Source of the DNA: Euglena gracilis
Taxonomy: Eukaryota; Euglenida; Euglenophyceae; Euglenales
DNA length: 64,000 nt
Reading direction: 5' to 3'
NCBI GenBank assembly: GCA_039621445.1
Contig: CP154957.1
Span: 33,435,979 to 33,499,978, forward strand
The notes under the pieces are model-generated. The model had not been told where the DNA came from. It did no database searches and was given only the letters and a program-made list of their open reading frames with translations. This document shows, one piece after another, positions 1-12,600 of the stretch (position 1 is the first letter of the stretch; each line of letters begins with the position of its first letter). The position numbers and the translations under genes are program-made.

Positions 1-719
1 GGGGGAGTGGGGCACGACTATTGTGGCACGAGATGACCGAGAGGATGTAGCAGAGCTGACCTTAAGCCGAGAGGAACCGGGGCCTCTCGGGGAAGGGCGT
101 GGCAGACTGAAAACAAAGCGAGACGGAAGGTAGGAGGCCCGGGGGACACGTACCCCTGTCAGGCTCTTTCCCCGATGAGAGAGTACCCCTACAGCGTTCT
201 GTGATCCCCAACCCCCCCTCTCCTTGGACCTCGATGGTTTCCCCCCACCCCGCCCTGCAGCCCGTGACGACCCCCAACACCCTATCCTCCTCCCTCTCCT
301 GCAGGGCCTCCTTGTCCTGCTTAATGCTTAATGTCCGGGCTCTGGGGGTGCCCTCCTGCGTGGTGCTTGTGTACGCCCACGGTTGGAGGCACTGCGCTGC
401 AACGCGGGGCACAACAACTCCAACTCCAACTCCCACCTGCCAGGGGGGTCTGGACCAACCCTGGGGGGGGGTACCCGGGACCCCCCCAAAAAGGGTCAAT
501 TTTTTCCTCCGTCGCTTTGCACCGAAAATTTTTTGCATTTTTGGCAAATTTTTGCCCAAAAAGTGCCCAAAATGGCACTTATGGTCGTTTTGGGGGGTCA
601 AAATTTTTCGGTCACCCGGACCGCGATACTGTTTAAGTGGGGGGGTTTCCCCCCCCACCTCCCCCCTTCCTGGCCCGCAAGGGGGGGCTCCGGACCGCCC
701 CCCCCCCCCACCTGTCCTT
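1..719. other. Non-coding G/C-run region
   Basis: No gene is visible. Open frames here translate only to Pro/Gly-rich low complexity from C and G runs. The core at about 500-610 (A/T-rich, with repeated AAATGGC-type words between C- and G-run arms) resembles the centre of the CAG...CTG elements described at 8298-8629. A CATCAAACCCTG end at about 722-732 is the reverse complement of that element's left end, so a related copy probably ends there. Its other end was not located. Confidence 0.5.
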
Positions 720-737
720 ACATCAAACCCTGGGCAG

Positions 738-1090
738 CCCCCCCCCCCCCCGGTGGACGACCAAGGGCGCCGAAGGTGCCTTAGGACTGTTTGTTTAACG
801 GTGCGCGTGGCAATACATGCGCGCCTGGCCCTGGGTCGGTTACCCCCTGGAGGTTATTGGAGGGCGGGGGGGGGGGCAGCCCCCCCCCCCCCCGGTGGAC
901 GACCAAGGGTGCCAAACGCACCTCAGGACTGTTTTTTTACGATGTGCGTGGCATTACATGCACGCCTGGCCCTGGGTCGGTTACCCCCCGCCCTGAGGGG
1001 ATTTTGTTATTGGAGGGGGGGGTGTGGGGGGGGGGCGGCAGCCCCCCCCCCACTAGACGACCAAGGGCACCGAAGGCAGCCCCCCCCCGC
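738..1090. repeat. Tandem repeat, about 142-158 bp unit
   Basis: Two units and a partial third are visible. Each contains GACGACCAAGG near its start (about 757, 899, 1057), a GTGGCATTACATGC-like stretch, CCTGGCCCTGGGTCGGTTACC, and ends in TTATTGGAGG followed by a G run. Related single pieces (TTATTGGAGG...TAGACGA) occur at about 2630-2700 and 4315-4360. Confidence 0.6.
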
Positions 1091-2761
1091 TAGACGCGCG
1101 CGCACACACACACCTCAGCTGGCTGCCCAGGTTGGCATTGCTGCAGTTTCTTTTGCCCGAAAGTATGGTAGTATCGTTTTGCATTACAACGGGGGGTTTT
1201 GCATTACATTCCAATGGGGGGGGGGGCTTAAAAATTGTCGCATGGGGGGGGGGAGATTTTGGTGGTCTCTAGCGACCGGTCGGTCCGACCACCAATGGTC
1301 GGTCGACCATGGTCAACGGTCGCCAGCGACCGGTCGCTAGCGAAGAAAATCACCGACAGCCCCGTCGCAAGGGCCACACTTCAGGCAAATCCCTGGCGAA
1401 CACATTGTACCCATGTCGAGCATTACCCCCCCCCCCCAGCTATTCCCGTCCACGGGACCCTTTACGGCCCAATGGGAACAGTGCTGGAGGGGTGAACACC
1501 TGGGGGACCCAGGTCTCCGGCTCATTGCGGGAAATTGGCCGTGGAACTTTTGGTGAGGGTGGTTCGGGTCACGGGGGGGGGGGTCCATGGGGAGGGTCAC
1601 GGGGGGTTGTCACACGGTGAACACCACATCTTTGGTGGCCAAATTAGGAATCACGAGCCCAAAAATTTGGAAAATTTTCCATGAATTTGGAATCCCCACA
1701 CCTGAAAATTAGGATTTTGACACCAAAATGAGGAGACACCAACCCCAAATTTGAAAATTTGTTCCTTAAAATTTGGAATCTACCTGAAAATATCATAAAA
1801 TTATTTATTATTATTCCTTAGCCAAAAAAAAATTCCCAGAATTTGGCCGGTCAGGTCAGGTCGGGTCGCGGGGCGGGGGGGGTCATGGGAGGAACACCCC
1901 CCTGTCCACCCCAATGAACACTCCTTTTTTTCTTTTGCAAATCCAGTTTTTCCTATTTGCATTATTCTCGTTGTATGCCATGATTCCATATGGTTTTTTC
2001 CTGTTTGGAAGAGAAGAACATTGCAAGATAGGCCTTCCATTCAAATTTTGTGAAGTATTGTCGGAAACATATAAACTTTATTGGAATCGCCTGAAGGGAG
2101 GAGCAATTGTTCGCATCACATAAAAAGGGTTCGTGCCATGTGCTGTCCCGACAGTTGCGCTGTTCCAATTTGGAAAGCAAGCTGGATTTGTGCATTGCCG
2201 ACACAGCAGAAACAACGCAGGCCGTGAACATTTCCAATGCATCTGCGACTAGTGCTGCTGCTGCTGCTGCACTCCCTCCACTTTGGTAGATCCCCTGTCA
2301 TGTTTCAAACAAATTGTACAGGTAATTTGGCGGGACCTTGAATAGCATCGTGAATTTTTCTGCAGCCAGCAAGTGTTCCCTCCAACCGGGATGGTGTGCT
2401 GCTTTCTAGTCTGGCATTTTATTATGAGCCAAGTGGCAATTGGTTTTGAAAAAAAATTGCAGTCATGTTTTGAGACAATGGATAATTTTTGAGACAGGTT
2501 GCAACTCATTGCAAGACTGATGGCATTTCATGATGAGGCATGGCAAATCATCGTGAGAATCGAGCAATTATTTTTTCAAACAGCTGTAATATTTTTATGC
2601 CTCGAAATCGGCCCAAATACGGTTTCTGTTATTGGAGGGCTGGATCCGGGGGTGCGGGTGGGGGTGGCAGCGCCCCCAACGCGCTAGACGACAAAGGCGC
2701 CAAAGGCGATTTCGGGATTTTGGTATTTAGGGCCGGGGGGGGTCCGGTGGGGTTGGATGAA
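1091..2761. other. No gene seen
   Basis: AT-rich sequence with scattered G runs. A stretch at about 1206-1340 (G run, CTTAAAAATT, then repeated GCGACCGGTCG words) is related to sequence at about 4506-4650. Short open frames at 1914-2300 show no recognisable domain. Confidence 0.5.
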
Positions 2762-2769
2762 GTCCGAAG

Positions 2770-3181
2770 CAGGAATTTCTTAAGCCGGAGGGTACCCTAC
2801 CCCCATGTCCAGCCAGCCAGCATCAAATCCAGCCAGCAGCCCAAATTCGGGCTGGGAGCTCGAGTGAATAAAGTCGGGTCCAGGGCCGGGAGGGGCCAGC
2901 CGGCCGGGCCGGCCCAGCCGGCCGCAGGGGGCCAACTGGGCTGTCCAGCTCACTTATCCCTGCATTTTCCCCCATCACAGCCCCTCCATCACAGCCCCCC
3001 AGCCTGATCTAGACCCATCAAAATGTCGAAAATGGCCAAAATGTGTTCGGGATTTTGTTATTAGCCCAGCCCAGCCCGCTCCAGGGGACCCCCCCCTCCC
3101 CCCACCCGGGGGGGGGGTCCAGAGCAGCTCAAAGGGGTTTTTGCCAGCCGGAGGCTGGACCCCCCCCCCCGAAATTCCCTG
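2770..3181. mobile_element. CAG...CTG introner-like MITE, copy E1
   Basis: A 412-bp element bounded by the 8-bp direct repeat GTCCGAAG (2762-2769 and 3182-3189, exact). Its ends are inverted repeats: left CAGGAATTTC, right GAAATTCCCTG. The interior holds CTTAAGCCGGAGGG and a GAATAAAGT segment that recur in the element at 32969-33392. Its termini obey the rule of the introns in the IFT46-like gene (8-bp duplication, CAG at one end, CTG at the other). The flanks show no recognisable coding sequence, so it is either a plain mobile element or an intron of an unrecognised gene. Confidence 0.8.
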
Positions 3182-3189
3182 GTCCGAAG

Positions 3190-3922
3190 GCCGACTAAGT
3201 TCATCAGGGTGCGTGTTTCGGCTAGTATACCTTCAAATAACACTGTGGGAACACATGTCCGGCCTCAGGGTGACCAACTGGACCGACTAGTCGGGCTGAC
3301 CAGTCCGACTACGTCCAAAGTTGGTCCGACTGCAAGTCGACCCAATTAGTTGGCCCGACCGCCCAATCGACTTGTGCCCGCTCTTATTTTCAGCGATCGT
3401 GTATTTCAAAATTTGACATCCTCCTTTGTCAAATCCCACAGTTCAGGTTGCATATTGCATATCAAACGAAAGCTCTCCCCAAGATTTTTCGCTTGGTACC
3501 CACAGAACTCAGCCAGATTGCACAGCGCCCTGAAATTCGGCAATCGCATTTTTCCGCATTTTTCCGACCCTGTTTGCAAATTTGAAATTCCATTTTTCAG
3601 CTGCCATGTTGCCCATCGATCGAAAGCTCTTCTCAAGGGCTTTCAGCAGATGGCCTTAGATTTCTGCCATACTGCATGGTATTCTATTTCAGAAATTCTC
3701 CAAAATTGGCCAAAAGGAAATTGTTGCTCAAAAAACCCCAATTTCTGGCCGAAAACCACCCAAAAACTGCTCAAATATGATTGCCATATGTCCACAAACC
3801 CTTTTGGACACTTTTTGGCACTTTTTATCTTGGGTCCCCCAGACGCCGGTTCGGGCGTGAACCCGGTGCCCCCAGACACGGTTTTATTGGGCTGGGGTGA
3901 GTCTCGTCATGGATAGGTTCGG
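3190..3922. other. No gene seen
   Basis: AT-rich sequence with short repeated GTCGGACC/GACTAGTCG words near 3270-3360. An open frame at 3350-3916 has no recognisable domain and is probably chance. Confidence 0.4.
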
Positions 3923-3982
3923 TCAGGGTTAGGGTTAGGGATAGGGATACGGTTATGGTCAGGGTTAGGGATAGTATTAGGC
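3923..3982 (+). repeat. Interstitial telomere-like repeat
   Basis: A short degenerate run of GGGTTA / GGGATA units (TCAGGGTTAGGGTTAGGGAT and imperfect continuation). It resembles TTAGGG telomeric DNA but lies far inside a sequence with genes on one side. Further AATAGGGTTAGGGTCA pieces occur at about 20050 and 20390. Confidence 0.5.
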
Positions 3983-4044
3983 CATCCTTGCCTTGCGCAC
4001 ATAAAGAAATTTTACTATTTTGGGCGGGGTGTACATTTTTTTGA

Positions 4045-4260
4045 ATATGGGACGTTTTTTGACCGTTTCAAGGTCATTCCAATGTGCTTCCATGCATTTT
4101 GAGTCATATTTTCTGAATCAAATTTCAAGGGGGGGGGCTTAAATTTTAGAAAAAAGGAGGGGCGGGTAATGCGGTTGATTGGAGGTCGGACCGACCTGGT
4201 CGGCCCAACCTCCAATGGTCGATAAGCCATAGCCAATGGTCTTGCCAACCATGGTCGGCC
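4045..4260. repeat. Dispersed repeat R1, copy 1
   Basis: Shares, in the same order, TGGGACGTTTTTT, AAGGTCATTCCAATGT, a G run plus CTTAAATTT, and GCGGTTGATTGGAGG...CCGACCTGGTC with the copy at 4795-5005. A shorter relative (G run, CTTAAAAACTG, then CCGACCACCAATGG) lies at about 4506-4650. Confidence 0.65.
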
Positions 4261-4794
4261 CGACCTCGGGGATCGCCGTTACCAATCATCAGCACGGAGC
4301 CCAAGGGGATTTGCTTATTGGAGGGCAAGGGGCAGCAGCTCCCTCCCGCTAGACGTTCTTTACGGTGTTTACCCATGGCCATCCTTGCCTTGCACAGGCG
4401 CCTTCGACAGAACAGCCCCAATAAGAGGTTATCACCCAAAATTTTTTTGCAAGTTGACCCCCGAATGGGGGTTTCGAGTCATTTTCTTGCATATTGGAAT
4501 TAATCTTTTTGGGAGGGGGCTTAAAAACTGTTTTCGAGGGGGGGGTTGATTTATTATTGATTGATTATTATTACTAGTTGGCCCGACCACCAATGGTTGG
4601 TAGGCCATAACCAACAATCGCCAGCGACTAGTTGCTAGCGACTAGTCATTTGCGACCACCAAGAAACAATTCACCAATTTCCCGCAATGAGCCATAAAAC
4701 CTAACCCTAGCCCAATGAAAATCCTTCTCTTATCCAATGATTTGCATCATGGATGTGGCCTCGGCCTCCACCCAGCACGGTTTTCGACTTTTTT

Positions 4795-5005
4795 CAACAA
4801 TGGGACGTTTTTTTTTGACAGTTTTAAGGTCATTCCAATGTCTTTGCATACATTTTCAGCCAAATTAAGAGAATCGAATTGGGGGGGGGGGGGGCTTAAA
4901 TTTCAAAAGGGGGGTGATGCGGTTGATTGGAGGGCGGGCCGACCTGGTCAGCCCGACCTCCAGTGGTCAACAGCAGCCAGGTCAGGCCAACCATTGGCGG
5001 CCCGA
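4795..5005. repeat. Dispersed repeat R1, copy 2
   Basis: Second copy of the unit at 4045-4260, same orientation, with the same ordered landmarks. Confidence 0.65.
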
Positions 5006-5744
5006 CCCCCGAATAGTTATAGCCAATCATCCGCCCGGGGTCTGTTACGGGGTCGCGACGTGGATTTTATCTTCGCGATTTTCGTTAATTTCCTTTTGGA
5101 AATCCCATCAAGATGGGGGGTGGCCTTTGGCGGCGGGACTTTTGCCCTTGGTCCCTGCAAATTTTGCCAAATGTAAATTATGGAAATGGCGCTCAACAGC
5201 GGACGCTCCCCTCAATGAACTGGATGAAATTGTCAGCAAATACTCAGAAGGTGACAGCTGCATTCTTTTGGGCACTAGGGGCACCATTTGCTTTTCCCCC
5301 CCAGGCGCACCCCCTGACCCCCTTGGCCCAGGGGCTTTTTTTTTGGTCATTCTTCTGGTCGGGAAAGCGATTATTCGAGGAAAAAAATGTTGGGTGAAAT
5401 CAATCCAAATTGTTTTCATGTCATATTTTAAAAAGACGTTTAAGATTTGTTTAAAATGATTGTGATTCAACTCAATAACCAGGTTTTGTGTATAGCTGAG
5501 CTCTTGACGTGTGTGATGGTGCCATGCTGCAGCAGATGTCCCAGCCTGGCGGCCCGGTGGCCCAGCCCGGCCCGGCCCGGCGGCCCAGCCAGGGTCGAAA
5601 AGCGTTCATTTTCAGCTCAAAAACATTTTTTTCCATGTCGGGGAGGCCAAGCAACATAGTTTTGGGCAAAGAGATGAGAGCTCAGCGACCCCTCCTCTGA
5701 CAGAAGCACGGGGCCGCTGCAAACACAGGGTCCAAATAGGGATT

Positions 5745-6060
5745 AATGGCAAAAAAATTGTTTTTGGTGGCAAACTTTTTGGAAACTCTGGCAAGGTTGA
5801 TGGTTTGTAAAACAAAAAACATGTTTTTTTCCCAAAAAAAACAACAAAATCGTCATCAAGGGTCCCGGGAAAATTTTTTGAATTGGTTTCTTTTTGGACA
5901 AATCTGCCGAATGTCCCTAGTTTTGGTGCCAAAATCCTAATTTGCATTTGGGAAAATCCTAATTTTATTCAATTTTTTCAAAAGAATGTTCAAAAATCTT
6001 AACTTGAGCATTTGCCCCAACAATGCCATCAACAGGATAAAAAACAACAGTTTCAAAAAA
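5745..6060. repeat. Dispersed repeat R2, copy 1
   Basis: Matches 7000-7260 in the same orientation. Shared landmarks in order: CGTCATCAAGGGTCCCG, a TTTTGAA stretch, TTTTGGTGCCAAAA, CTTAACTTGAG, and ATGGCATCAACAGGAT near the end. Non-coding and AT-rich. Confidence 0.6.
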
Positions 6061-6345
6061 TGGCATTTCCCCAGATTTGACCAAAAAGGTCGATCTCTGG
6101 GGAAAAAAGCATTTTTGAGGGTTCTTTTTTTTTTTGAAAATTTGGTGTTTTTCTTCAAAGAAGGGCAATTTTTTTTCTTCACTTTCAAAAAAAATTTGAG
6201 GCGATTTTTAAAAACAGATATTTCTTGTTTTTTTTCCTTCAAAAAATGTCAATGGCAAAAGTGACGGGTACAGGGGGCACCGTATTTTGGGACACGGGGC
6301 AGAATTTGGAGGGGTCAGCTGTAATCTTTCACTGCAGGGTGAAAA

Positions 6346-6627
6346 ATGGCTGGAGGAGAGCGAAAGGAAGTGGAGGAGGAAGACGAGGAAGATGAGGAAG
6401 AGGAGGATGAAGAGGAGGAGGAAGAAGATGAGGAGGAGGAGGAGGAGGAACAAACAGCAAAGGTGGTTGCGCAATCCATCCGAGTCAGGGATTTTCTCAG
6501 TGAAGCCTCTGTTACCCCTTCGCCCCGTCATTTACCCCTCCAGTCGACTCCCTTCCCACAACGTGCACTCCCCGGCCAAAAGGAAATTTTGAGGAACCAA
6601 ACAAGGCTGCACAGAGTAGAGGGCTAA
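6346..6627 (+). CDS. Candidate acidic open frame, unknown
   Basis: An ATG-initiated frame of 93 codons, with an in-frame stop (TGA at 6340) just before it. Residues about 5-36 are almost all Glu/Asp, then a mixed segment (VAQSIRVRDFLSEASV), then Pro/Ser-rich sequence. The GAG/GAT repeat nature means it could be simple-sequence DNA. It lies 3 kb upstream of, and on the same strand as, the IFT46-like exon 1, which also starts acidic, so it might be an additional 5' exon or a separate short gene. No splice junction linking them could be demonstrated. Confidence 0.25.
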   Translation: MAGGERKEVEEEDEEDEEEEDEEEEEEDEEEEEEEQTAKVVAQSIRVRDFLSEASVTPSPRHLPLQSTPFPQRALPGQKEILRNQTRLHRVEG

Positions 6628-6999
6628 GGTGGAGGTTTTCCAACCTCTTTCTATCTTCCTATGTCACCAGTTTGTCAAAAACCCTGAAAATGGCTCAGTA
6701 AAACCATTTCTTTCTCGCACAGAAAGGTAATTTGCATGAAAAGTTTCATACCATGCCCCTCCTAGAGCTATTCCCATCCCTGGGACCTTTTCTTGCCCAA
6801 TGGGAACAGTTTGGAGAGGGAACAACCAGGGAGGATTACATCACCTCCAAGCTGCACCCATGCCCTTGCACCAAAGGGATTCTCTTTCAGCAAGGATTTT
6901 TTGTATGGAAAAAATATATGTTTCCACAATTTAGACAAAACAAAATAGTTTTCCCTCAAAAAGTGTTTGACCACCAAGCTGTTCCCATCCCCTCTTTGG

Positions 7000-7330
7000 G
7001 AAAAGCTCGGGGGAGGGAGTCAAGGTTGGCGGCTCGGTTTTTGAAAACGATAAAATTTTTACGAAAAAAACCAAAAGAACGTCATCGAGGGTCCCGAGGA
7101 AATTTTTTGACAAGGATTTTTTTTTGCTGGATATTTTTAATTTTGGTGCCAAAACCTTATCTTATTGTGGGAATGCTTATTCAACTTCATTTTTTTAGAA
7201 AATTTTTTTCAAAAAATTTAACTTGAGAATTTGTCAAAAAAAATGGCATCAACAGGATTGAAATAGACAACAATTTTAAAAAATTGCAATTTTTCCCGTT
7301 TTGACTCATGATGTTTTTTTGCCAATTTCC
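7000..7330. repeat. Dispersed repeat R2, copy 2
   Basis: Second copy of the unit at 5745-6060, diverged by many indels in A and T runs. Confidence 0.6.
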
Positions 7331-7724
7331 AAAAAATAACATTCTTTGAGGTTCTTTGAAAATGGATTTTTTTTAACAAAAAAGACGTCTTGGGCATTGT
7401 TTTGCTTTTGTTTAAAGTCCTTTTCAATTTTTTTGCTTCAAAAAGGCAAAACAACGTCAACCCTGGAGGGAATAGCTCAGGGAGGAGATGGCAAATTGTT
7501 GGTTGATCTATTCTTTTTGTCATGTGCGCTCGCCCCCCATCCCCACCCAAGGCAAGGCAAGACATGACAAAGGACTTGTCTCATTTCACGACAAGAAGGC
7601 CTCCAGGCCTTGTCCCAGCCAGGGTCCGGTCAATAAAGGAATTCCTGATGCGGGGGGGGGATATGCAAGTTGCACAATATGCATTTTTTGCATAAGTTTG
7701 CTTTTTTAGCACATTTTTTTTGAA

Positions 7725-7868
7725 AAGTCGCATTTTTGCATTTTTTGCCTTTCCAATTTTTTTTTGGTATTTGCAGGCAAAATTGCGCCACCAAGTCAGG
7801 TGGAAGTTGCATACTACACGTTTTTGGACCAATTTCACATTAGCAGTAGCTGTATTATGAAATGCCAT
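7725..7868. repeat. Dispersed repeat R3, copy 1
   Basis: Matches 29138-29275 in the same orientation: GAAAAGTCGCATTT at the start, then GGAAGTTGCATACT, and a TTAGCAGTAGCTGTATTATG-like end. The second copy lies inside intron 6 of the IFT46-like gene. Confidence 0.6.
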
Positions 7869-8297
7869 GCCCCCCCCCCCCCGAGCTCTTCCAATAAAGG
7901 GGACGGGAATAGCTCATTTTCATAGCACTTTTTATGGAGAAAGTCCCCAAAAAGTGTTCAAGAATCGACGTTTTTGGACGTTTTCAAAAATTACTTCTTG
8001 GCAAATGTGCTTGAAATTGACCATTTTTTGCAAACATCCATAAAAGTTGCCAAAAATAATAACCCCTTTTGGGTTGTCGGAGGTTGGGGGGGGGGACCCA
8101 GGTCCCCTCCTCTGAGCTGTTCCCCCCCCCTACTGTTCCCATTGGAATGTAAAGGGTCCCGGGGACGGTGGTGTATGTGGATGCAACTGGGCAAACCAAT
8201 CATGTCGCTTTGCAAGTTTGCACCACATTCTCTTTTGGTGTGGTGTTTTTGGAAGAGGTGAGATCTTTTCACGCAGAAAAGTGCCCAGCCCCGGGAA

Positions 8298-8629
8298 CAG
8301 GGTTTGATATATGGAGGGCGAACGGGGTTCAGGTGGGGGGTGTCCCCCCCTCCTGGACTGGAGAGGGGGGGGTCTGGACCCCCCCACCTGCCAAGGGGGT
8401 CCGGGCCGAGGACCCCCTAAAGGGTAAATTTTTCCTTCCAGCGCGTTGCGCCGAATTTTTTTGCATTTTCGAAAAAATTTTGTTGAAAAGTGCCCAAAAA
8501 TGGCATTTTTGGCCGTTTTGGGGGGTTAAATTTTAGACCCGGCACAAAGCCGGCTTCGCGCCTGGCCGAAAATCGGCCACCCAGACCGCGCCACTGTTTA
8601 GGTGGGCCCCTCTGCTATGTTGAAGCCTG
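8298..8629. mobile_element. CAG...CTG introner-like MITE, copy E9
   Basis: A 332-bp element flanked by CCCGGGAA (8290-8297) and CCCGGGAG (8630-8637), a 7/8 target duplication. It begins CAGGGTTTGATATATGG and ends TATGTTGAAGCCTG. These are weakly inverted, and the CAG/CTG rule holds. Its middle contains C/G-run arms around a GCGCGTTGCGCC hairpin and an A/T core rich in AAAATGGC words, the same architecture as introns 2 and 5 of the IFT46-like gene. Confidence 0.65.
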
Positions 8630-9527
8630 CCCGGGAGCTCCTAAAGGAATTTTCATGCAACCTGCATTTTGCATTTTTCCACTTTTTTTTGTATGTTTTT
8701 TTTTGTATTTTCTGGCATTGCATATTTTGAGGAGCCCTGCTGCATATCAGGAAAACAAGACGAAAAAAATGCAGATTGTGGGGGGCTGGTGTAACAAAAT
8801 ATCAAGAAAGGTTTTAATTTTGTTTTTGGAAACACCCTGAGTCAAAAAAATGACCAAAATTTTGGACCCAAAATGCGGGTCAAAATCATTTCTGAATCAA
8901 AACATTTGCAGCAAAATTGTTGTCAGGGAAAATCACACACAGCAAAAACCCCACAAATTCAGACAAAAAAAATGCAAAAAGAAGGTCAGAGGTCGTTCCC
9001 CCTGAGTGGTGATATTCGGCTCATTTGAACCTTTAGAAACCTGGGGGTACCAGTTTGGCCGGTGTAAATGCCCTTTGACCAGCCACAGAACCGAAAATTT
9101 TCCATGCCCCTTGAACTTGAGTTGGGAGGGTCTGGCCGACTGTCATCAGGCAGGAGGCAGTTTTTGTTTTGAGGATTCCCCCAAAAAATTGTCTATCTAT
9201 CTGAGTTTGGCTTTGAAAGGTAATGAGGGTGTTCCCCTGCGCCCCCGCAACTGACCGGAGGTCAGGTTCGGAGAAATGCCTAATTATGGTTAAAATTTGG
9301 TTATGGTGCCAGATTTGGAACTGATGAACCCAAATAATTCAAATTTTGGGTTTGGTGCCAAAATCCTGTTTTGCCGCATGGAAATTCCAAATTTGGGGTA
9401 AATTATCACAAAATTTTAGTGTTGGTGATCCTAATTGGTTCCCAAAAACACCATCCCCCTGCAACCTGATTCAGTCCTCAGTCTGTGAACAATATTTCAC
9501 TGTGACAAAGATTTCGATGTTTGATCA
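8630..9527. other. No gene seen (5' flank of IFT46-like gene)
   Basis: AT-rich sequence without recognised coding content or a convincing promoter. If the organism is a euglenid, a spliced-leader acceptor would be expected shortly upstream of the first ATG. The nearest AG dinucleotides are near 9480-9510, but none can be singled out. Confidence 0.4.
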
Positions 9528-9621
9528 ATGAAATCCCTGCTGCTGAAAGGTGAAGAAGAAGACGATGACGAGTTTGATTTTCGCCGGCAACAGCAACAGT
9601 CTGCCCAGCAGCCCCGGCAGC
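9528..9621 (+). CDS. IFT46: IFT46-like exon 1
   Basis: Encodes an acidic start (GEEEDDDEFDF) followed by RRQQQQSAQQPRQQ. It ends one base into a Gln codon that is completed by exon 2. The Gln/Pro-rich composition continues smoothly into exon 2 (PRQQ then PPAPQQAKQ), the main evidence that the two belong together although 13.7 kb apart. This is the least certain exon. Confidence 0.65.
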
Positions 9622-12600
9622 AACCAGGCTTCTTTTGCCCCCCCCCCCAGGGGTGTCACAGGGAGGGGGGCAAGGATACAGCGCATGATCCCGCACAATC
9701 CTGCATCAGCATAATTTGAGGAAATGCAACCAAAAAACCTAGCCTGTTTATCTATATACCTACTGTATCTACTAGCATACTTAGTATATGAAACTAAGTC
9801 AGAAAGTGTTTTAAATGTTTTTTGGATCGTTGGTTTCAAGCTGTTTTTAAACAAAGTTTTAAGCAATGTGCTTGATTGGTTTGCATTTTTTATTGTGGAA
9901 GTTATTAAGCATTTTACAGGGGGAAGGTTTTGGACTGCATAATCCAGCATAATTTTTGTGGTAAAAAATTGAAGCATTTCACCAGGCCTCCGGGGCAGGC
10001 TTCTGTTTTAGGGTTTGTAGTACCCCCCGGGGGGGCAGGGTTGTATGGGAAGCTCCGCAGACATGAGGTAGGTGGTAGGGGGGGGTCACCCCCAGGGGGG
10101 TAAGGTGGTTCCCCCCCCAGTTTCGGAGGGGGGTCCCCCAACCCCCCTCCCCCTCCTCTGCGGGGGCAAAAAAAAATCTTCCAGCGCTTCGCGCCGGGTG
10201 TGTATTTTAGGACTTTTTTGAGACTTAACATGAAATGTTGTCAAAATTGCCAAAAAATGACCGTAACTCGGGACATGCGGGGAGTTGCGTGGAAATTGAA
10301 ATACTGTTAGATAGGGCATTTTTTCGGCTTCAATTTGGTTCTTTTGACATTTCCTCTGATTCCCCCTCCATTTTTGAGAAATTTCAGAAAAATTGGTGTT
10401 TACTCCCCTAAAACGACCCAAATTTTCGGCGACCGAAAACTGGAGGTAGGAGTGGGGTCCCCCCCCCCAGTTTTGGAAGGGGTCCCCCACCCCCCCCAGA
10501 GATTCCCATACAACCCTGGGGGGGGGCTCGACTTCAGCTACCCAAATTTGGTTGGTGAAAATCCTTATGGCCCCTCCCCCCTGGGGGCAGGGCTGTACGG
10601 GAATCCTTGGGGGGGGGGGGGGTCGACCCCCTGTCCCCACCCTGGTGGGGGTTCTGAGCGCCCCACCAGTCTTTCCCGTGATTCCAGGGCCAAGCGGTCT
10701 TGCCAGTGCCTTTTTTTAGTGGCCAGCAAAGTGTTTTAGCCAGTGGACCCTCTGGGTCTTTAACAGGGAAAATTTCTCAAGCCGAACCCACCCTGCTTTT
10801 AGGTCTTTCCTCTTTTTGAGTGGGATGAAAATATTTTGACTGGTTGGGTTAAAGCAATAATCGTGGCTGATTCATCAACATAGGGTATTGAGAGAGGCCA
10901 AATAATTGTGAGAGAGTGTGTGTTGTGTTTTCTGGAGCTTAGGCGGCCAGATTCGCATTTAAGCTTTTTTATGTTGATTTGCGCATTTGCGCAAATCTCC
11001 TGATTTTTTGATTTCGGCTGTGAAGGTCAGGCGGGTTTGAAAACACGTTGACAAGAGAGAGTGCAAATAAATGAGCAAAATTTTGTTTTTGGCAGTGTGA
11101 CCCCCGGGACTCTGGCGAAAAATGGGGTTTTTGGGGTGTCCAAAAATGGCTCTGCACGTCGAAACCCCCAGGACCTCCCCGCCCCTGGAAGCGAAAAAAA
11201 ACGCAAAAAAGCGGCAAAGGAAAGGGACCTTTACTGCCCTTGTTGGCTTTTTCGGTTGTTTCCCCGGGTGTCACCGAGCTGCCAGCGGCGGGTGTGTCCT
11301 GGGTTTTTCCCGGACTTCGTTGCTTGCGGCGCTTTGGTGTGGTGTTTTTAGGTTGTCTGGCAAAGCGCGGGGAGGAAGTGCCGGGGGGTGTGGGTTGTGT
11401 GCGCATTTGCGCAAATAAACACAAATTTGTCTTTCAAGTGTTGGGCTTCTTTCACTGGGTTCTTTGCCACAACACTGGTTGTGCGGATCCCGGGGATAAA
11501 TGGGGTGGGGGACACCCATCCCCTTCATTCCCTGTGGACCCTATTTCTTCCCCCCTGCGCTTCCCTTGCTAAACAGCCAGCACTGACCTTCCTTCCCCTG
11601 CGTCCTTCCCGCCGGCTCGGTCACACCACACAAACATAATTGTGTTGGTGCGCGCATTTGTGCAAATAAACATAATATTGTCTTTCAGGGGTTGGGTTTT
11701 AACGCCCATGAACTGACACCCTCGATAAACAACGTAACAAAAGGGCTGTGAGTGTGCAGACCAGCGGACCGTCCAGTTGGTGGGTTTGTCACACTGTTTG
11801 TGGACGGGGCAAGCTTATGGGCGCAAATGCGCGCAGAAACAGAATTATGTTTGTGCGCGCATTTGCGCAAACAAACATGTTTTTGTTTGTGCACGTAAAT
11901 GCACAAATAAACACAAAGAAGAACAGCGTGACAGAAACACAACCATTAAACACCAGCAGCAGATATGGTTCATTTGCGCCAATGCGCGCATCACGTTGTT
12001 GGTGGGCGCAAATGCGCAAATGAACCACATGAAGAAATTGCACAATTTACCTCTGGTGCATTTGCGCATTTGCGCCCATAAACAACGTGATTCGCGCAGA
12101 TGAACCACCAATGGAGGAGTTAAAAAGCGGCTTCATTTGGACCTCCTACAGCTACCCTTAGTGGCTTCTGAATGTGTTCAACCCAAATGACCGCACCGTC
12201 TCCTCCGGCACATGGCGTTATGGTGCCGTTTCTGGACCATTGACAGGTTCCACAAAAGATGGAGACAGAGGATCTCCTGAAGGTGGGTGCGCAGCTACCC
12301 GATAACGGTACACGTCCACCGGCACCAATTTAGGATCCCAAGGGCCCTGCCACTGGCCGGCGGCCTGGGCTCCGCTGTTGCACCCTAACCCACATCAGCT
12401 GCTGATGCTTCAGCACCCACCAGGCCGGCATCGACCTCCCCAGTGCAACAACATCCAGCTTTAGCGGCCACATTATACCCCACAACCGGGGCGTGAGATT
12501 GGGGGGACGACGTAGTGCCAGTGCATGGCATCCAGTAGCCGGAGAGAGGAAGCCCTCAAACACCCGTTATTTTGGATGCAAGGAAGTCTTGAACGTTTAC

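Noticed and set aside
201-1340. 379-codon open frame
   Set aside because: Pro/Gly-rich translation of C and G runs and tandem repeats; the overlapping reverse frame is equally open and no domain is visible.
9525-9977. 150-codon antisense frame over exon 1
   Set aside because: Antisense of exon 1 plus AT-rich intron; no domain and biased composition.
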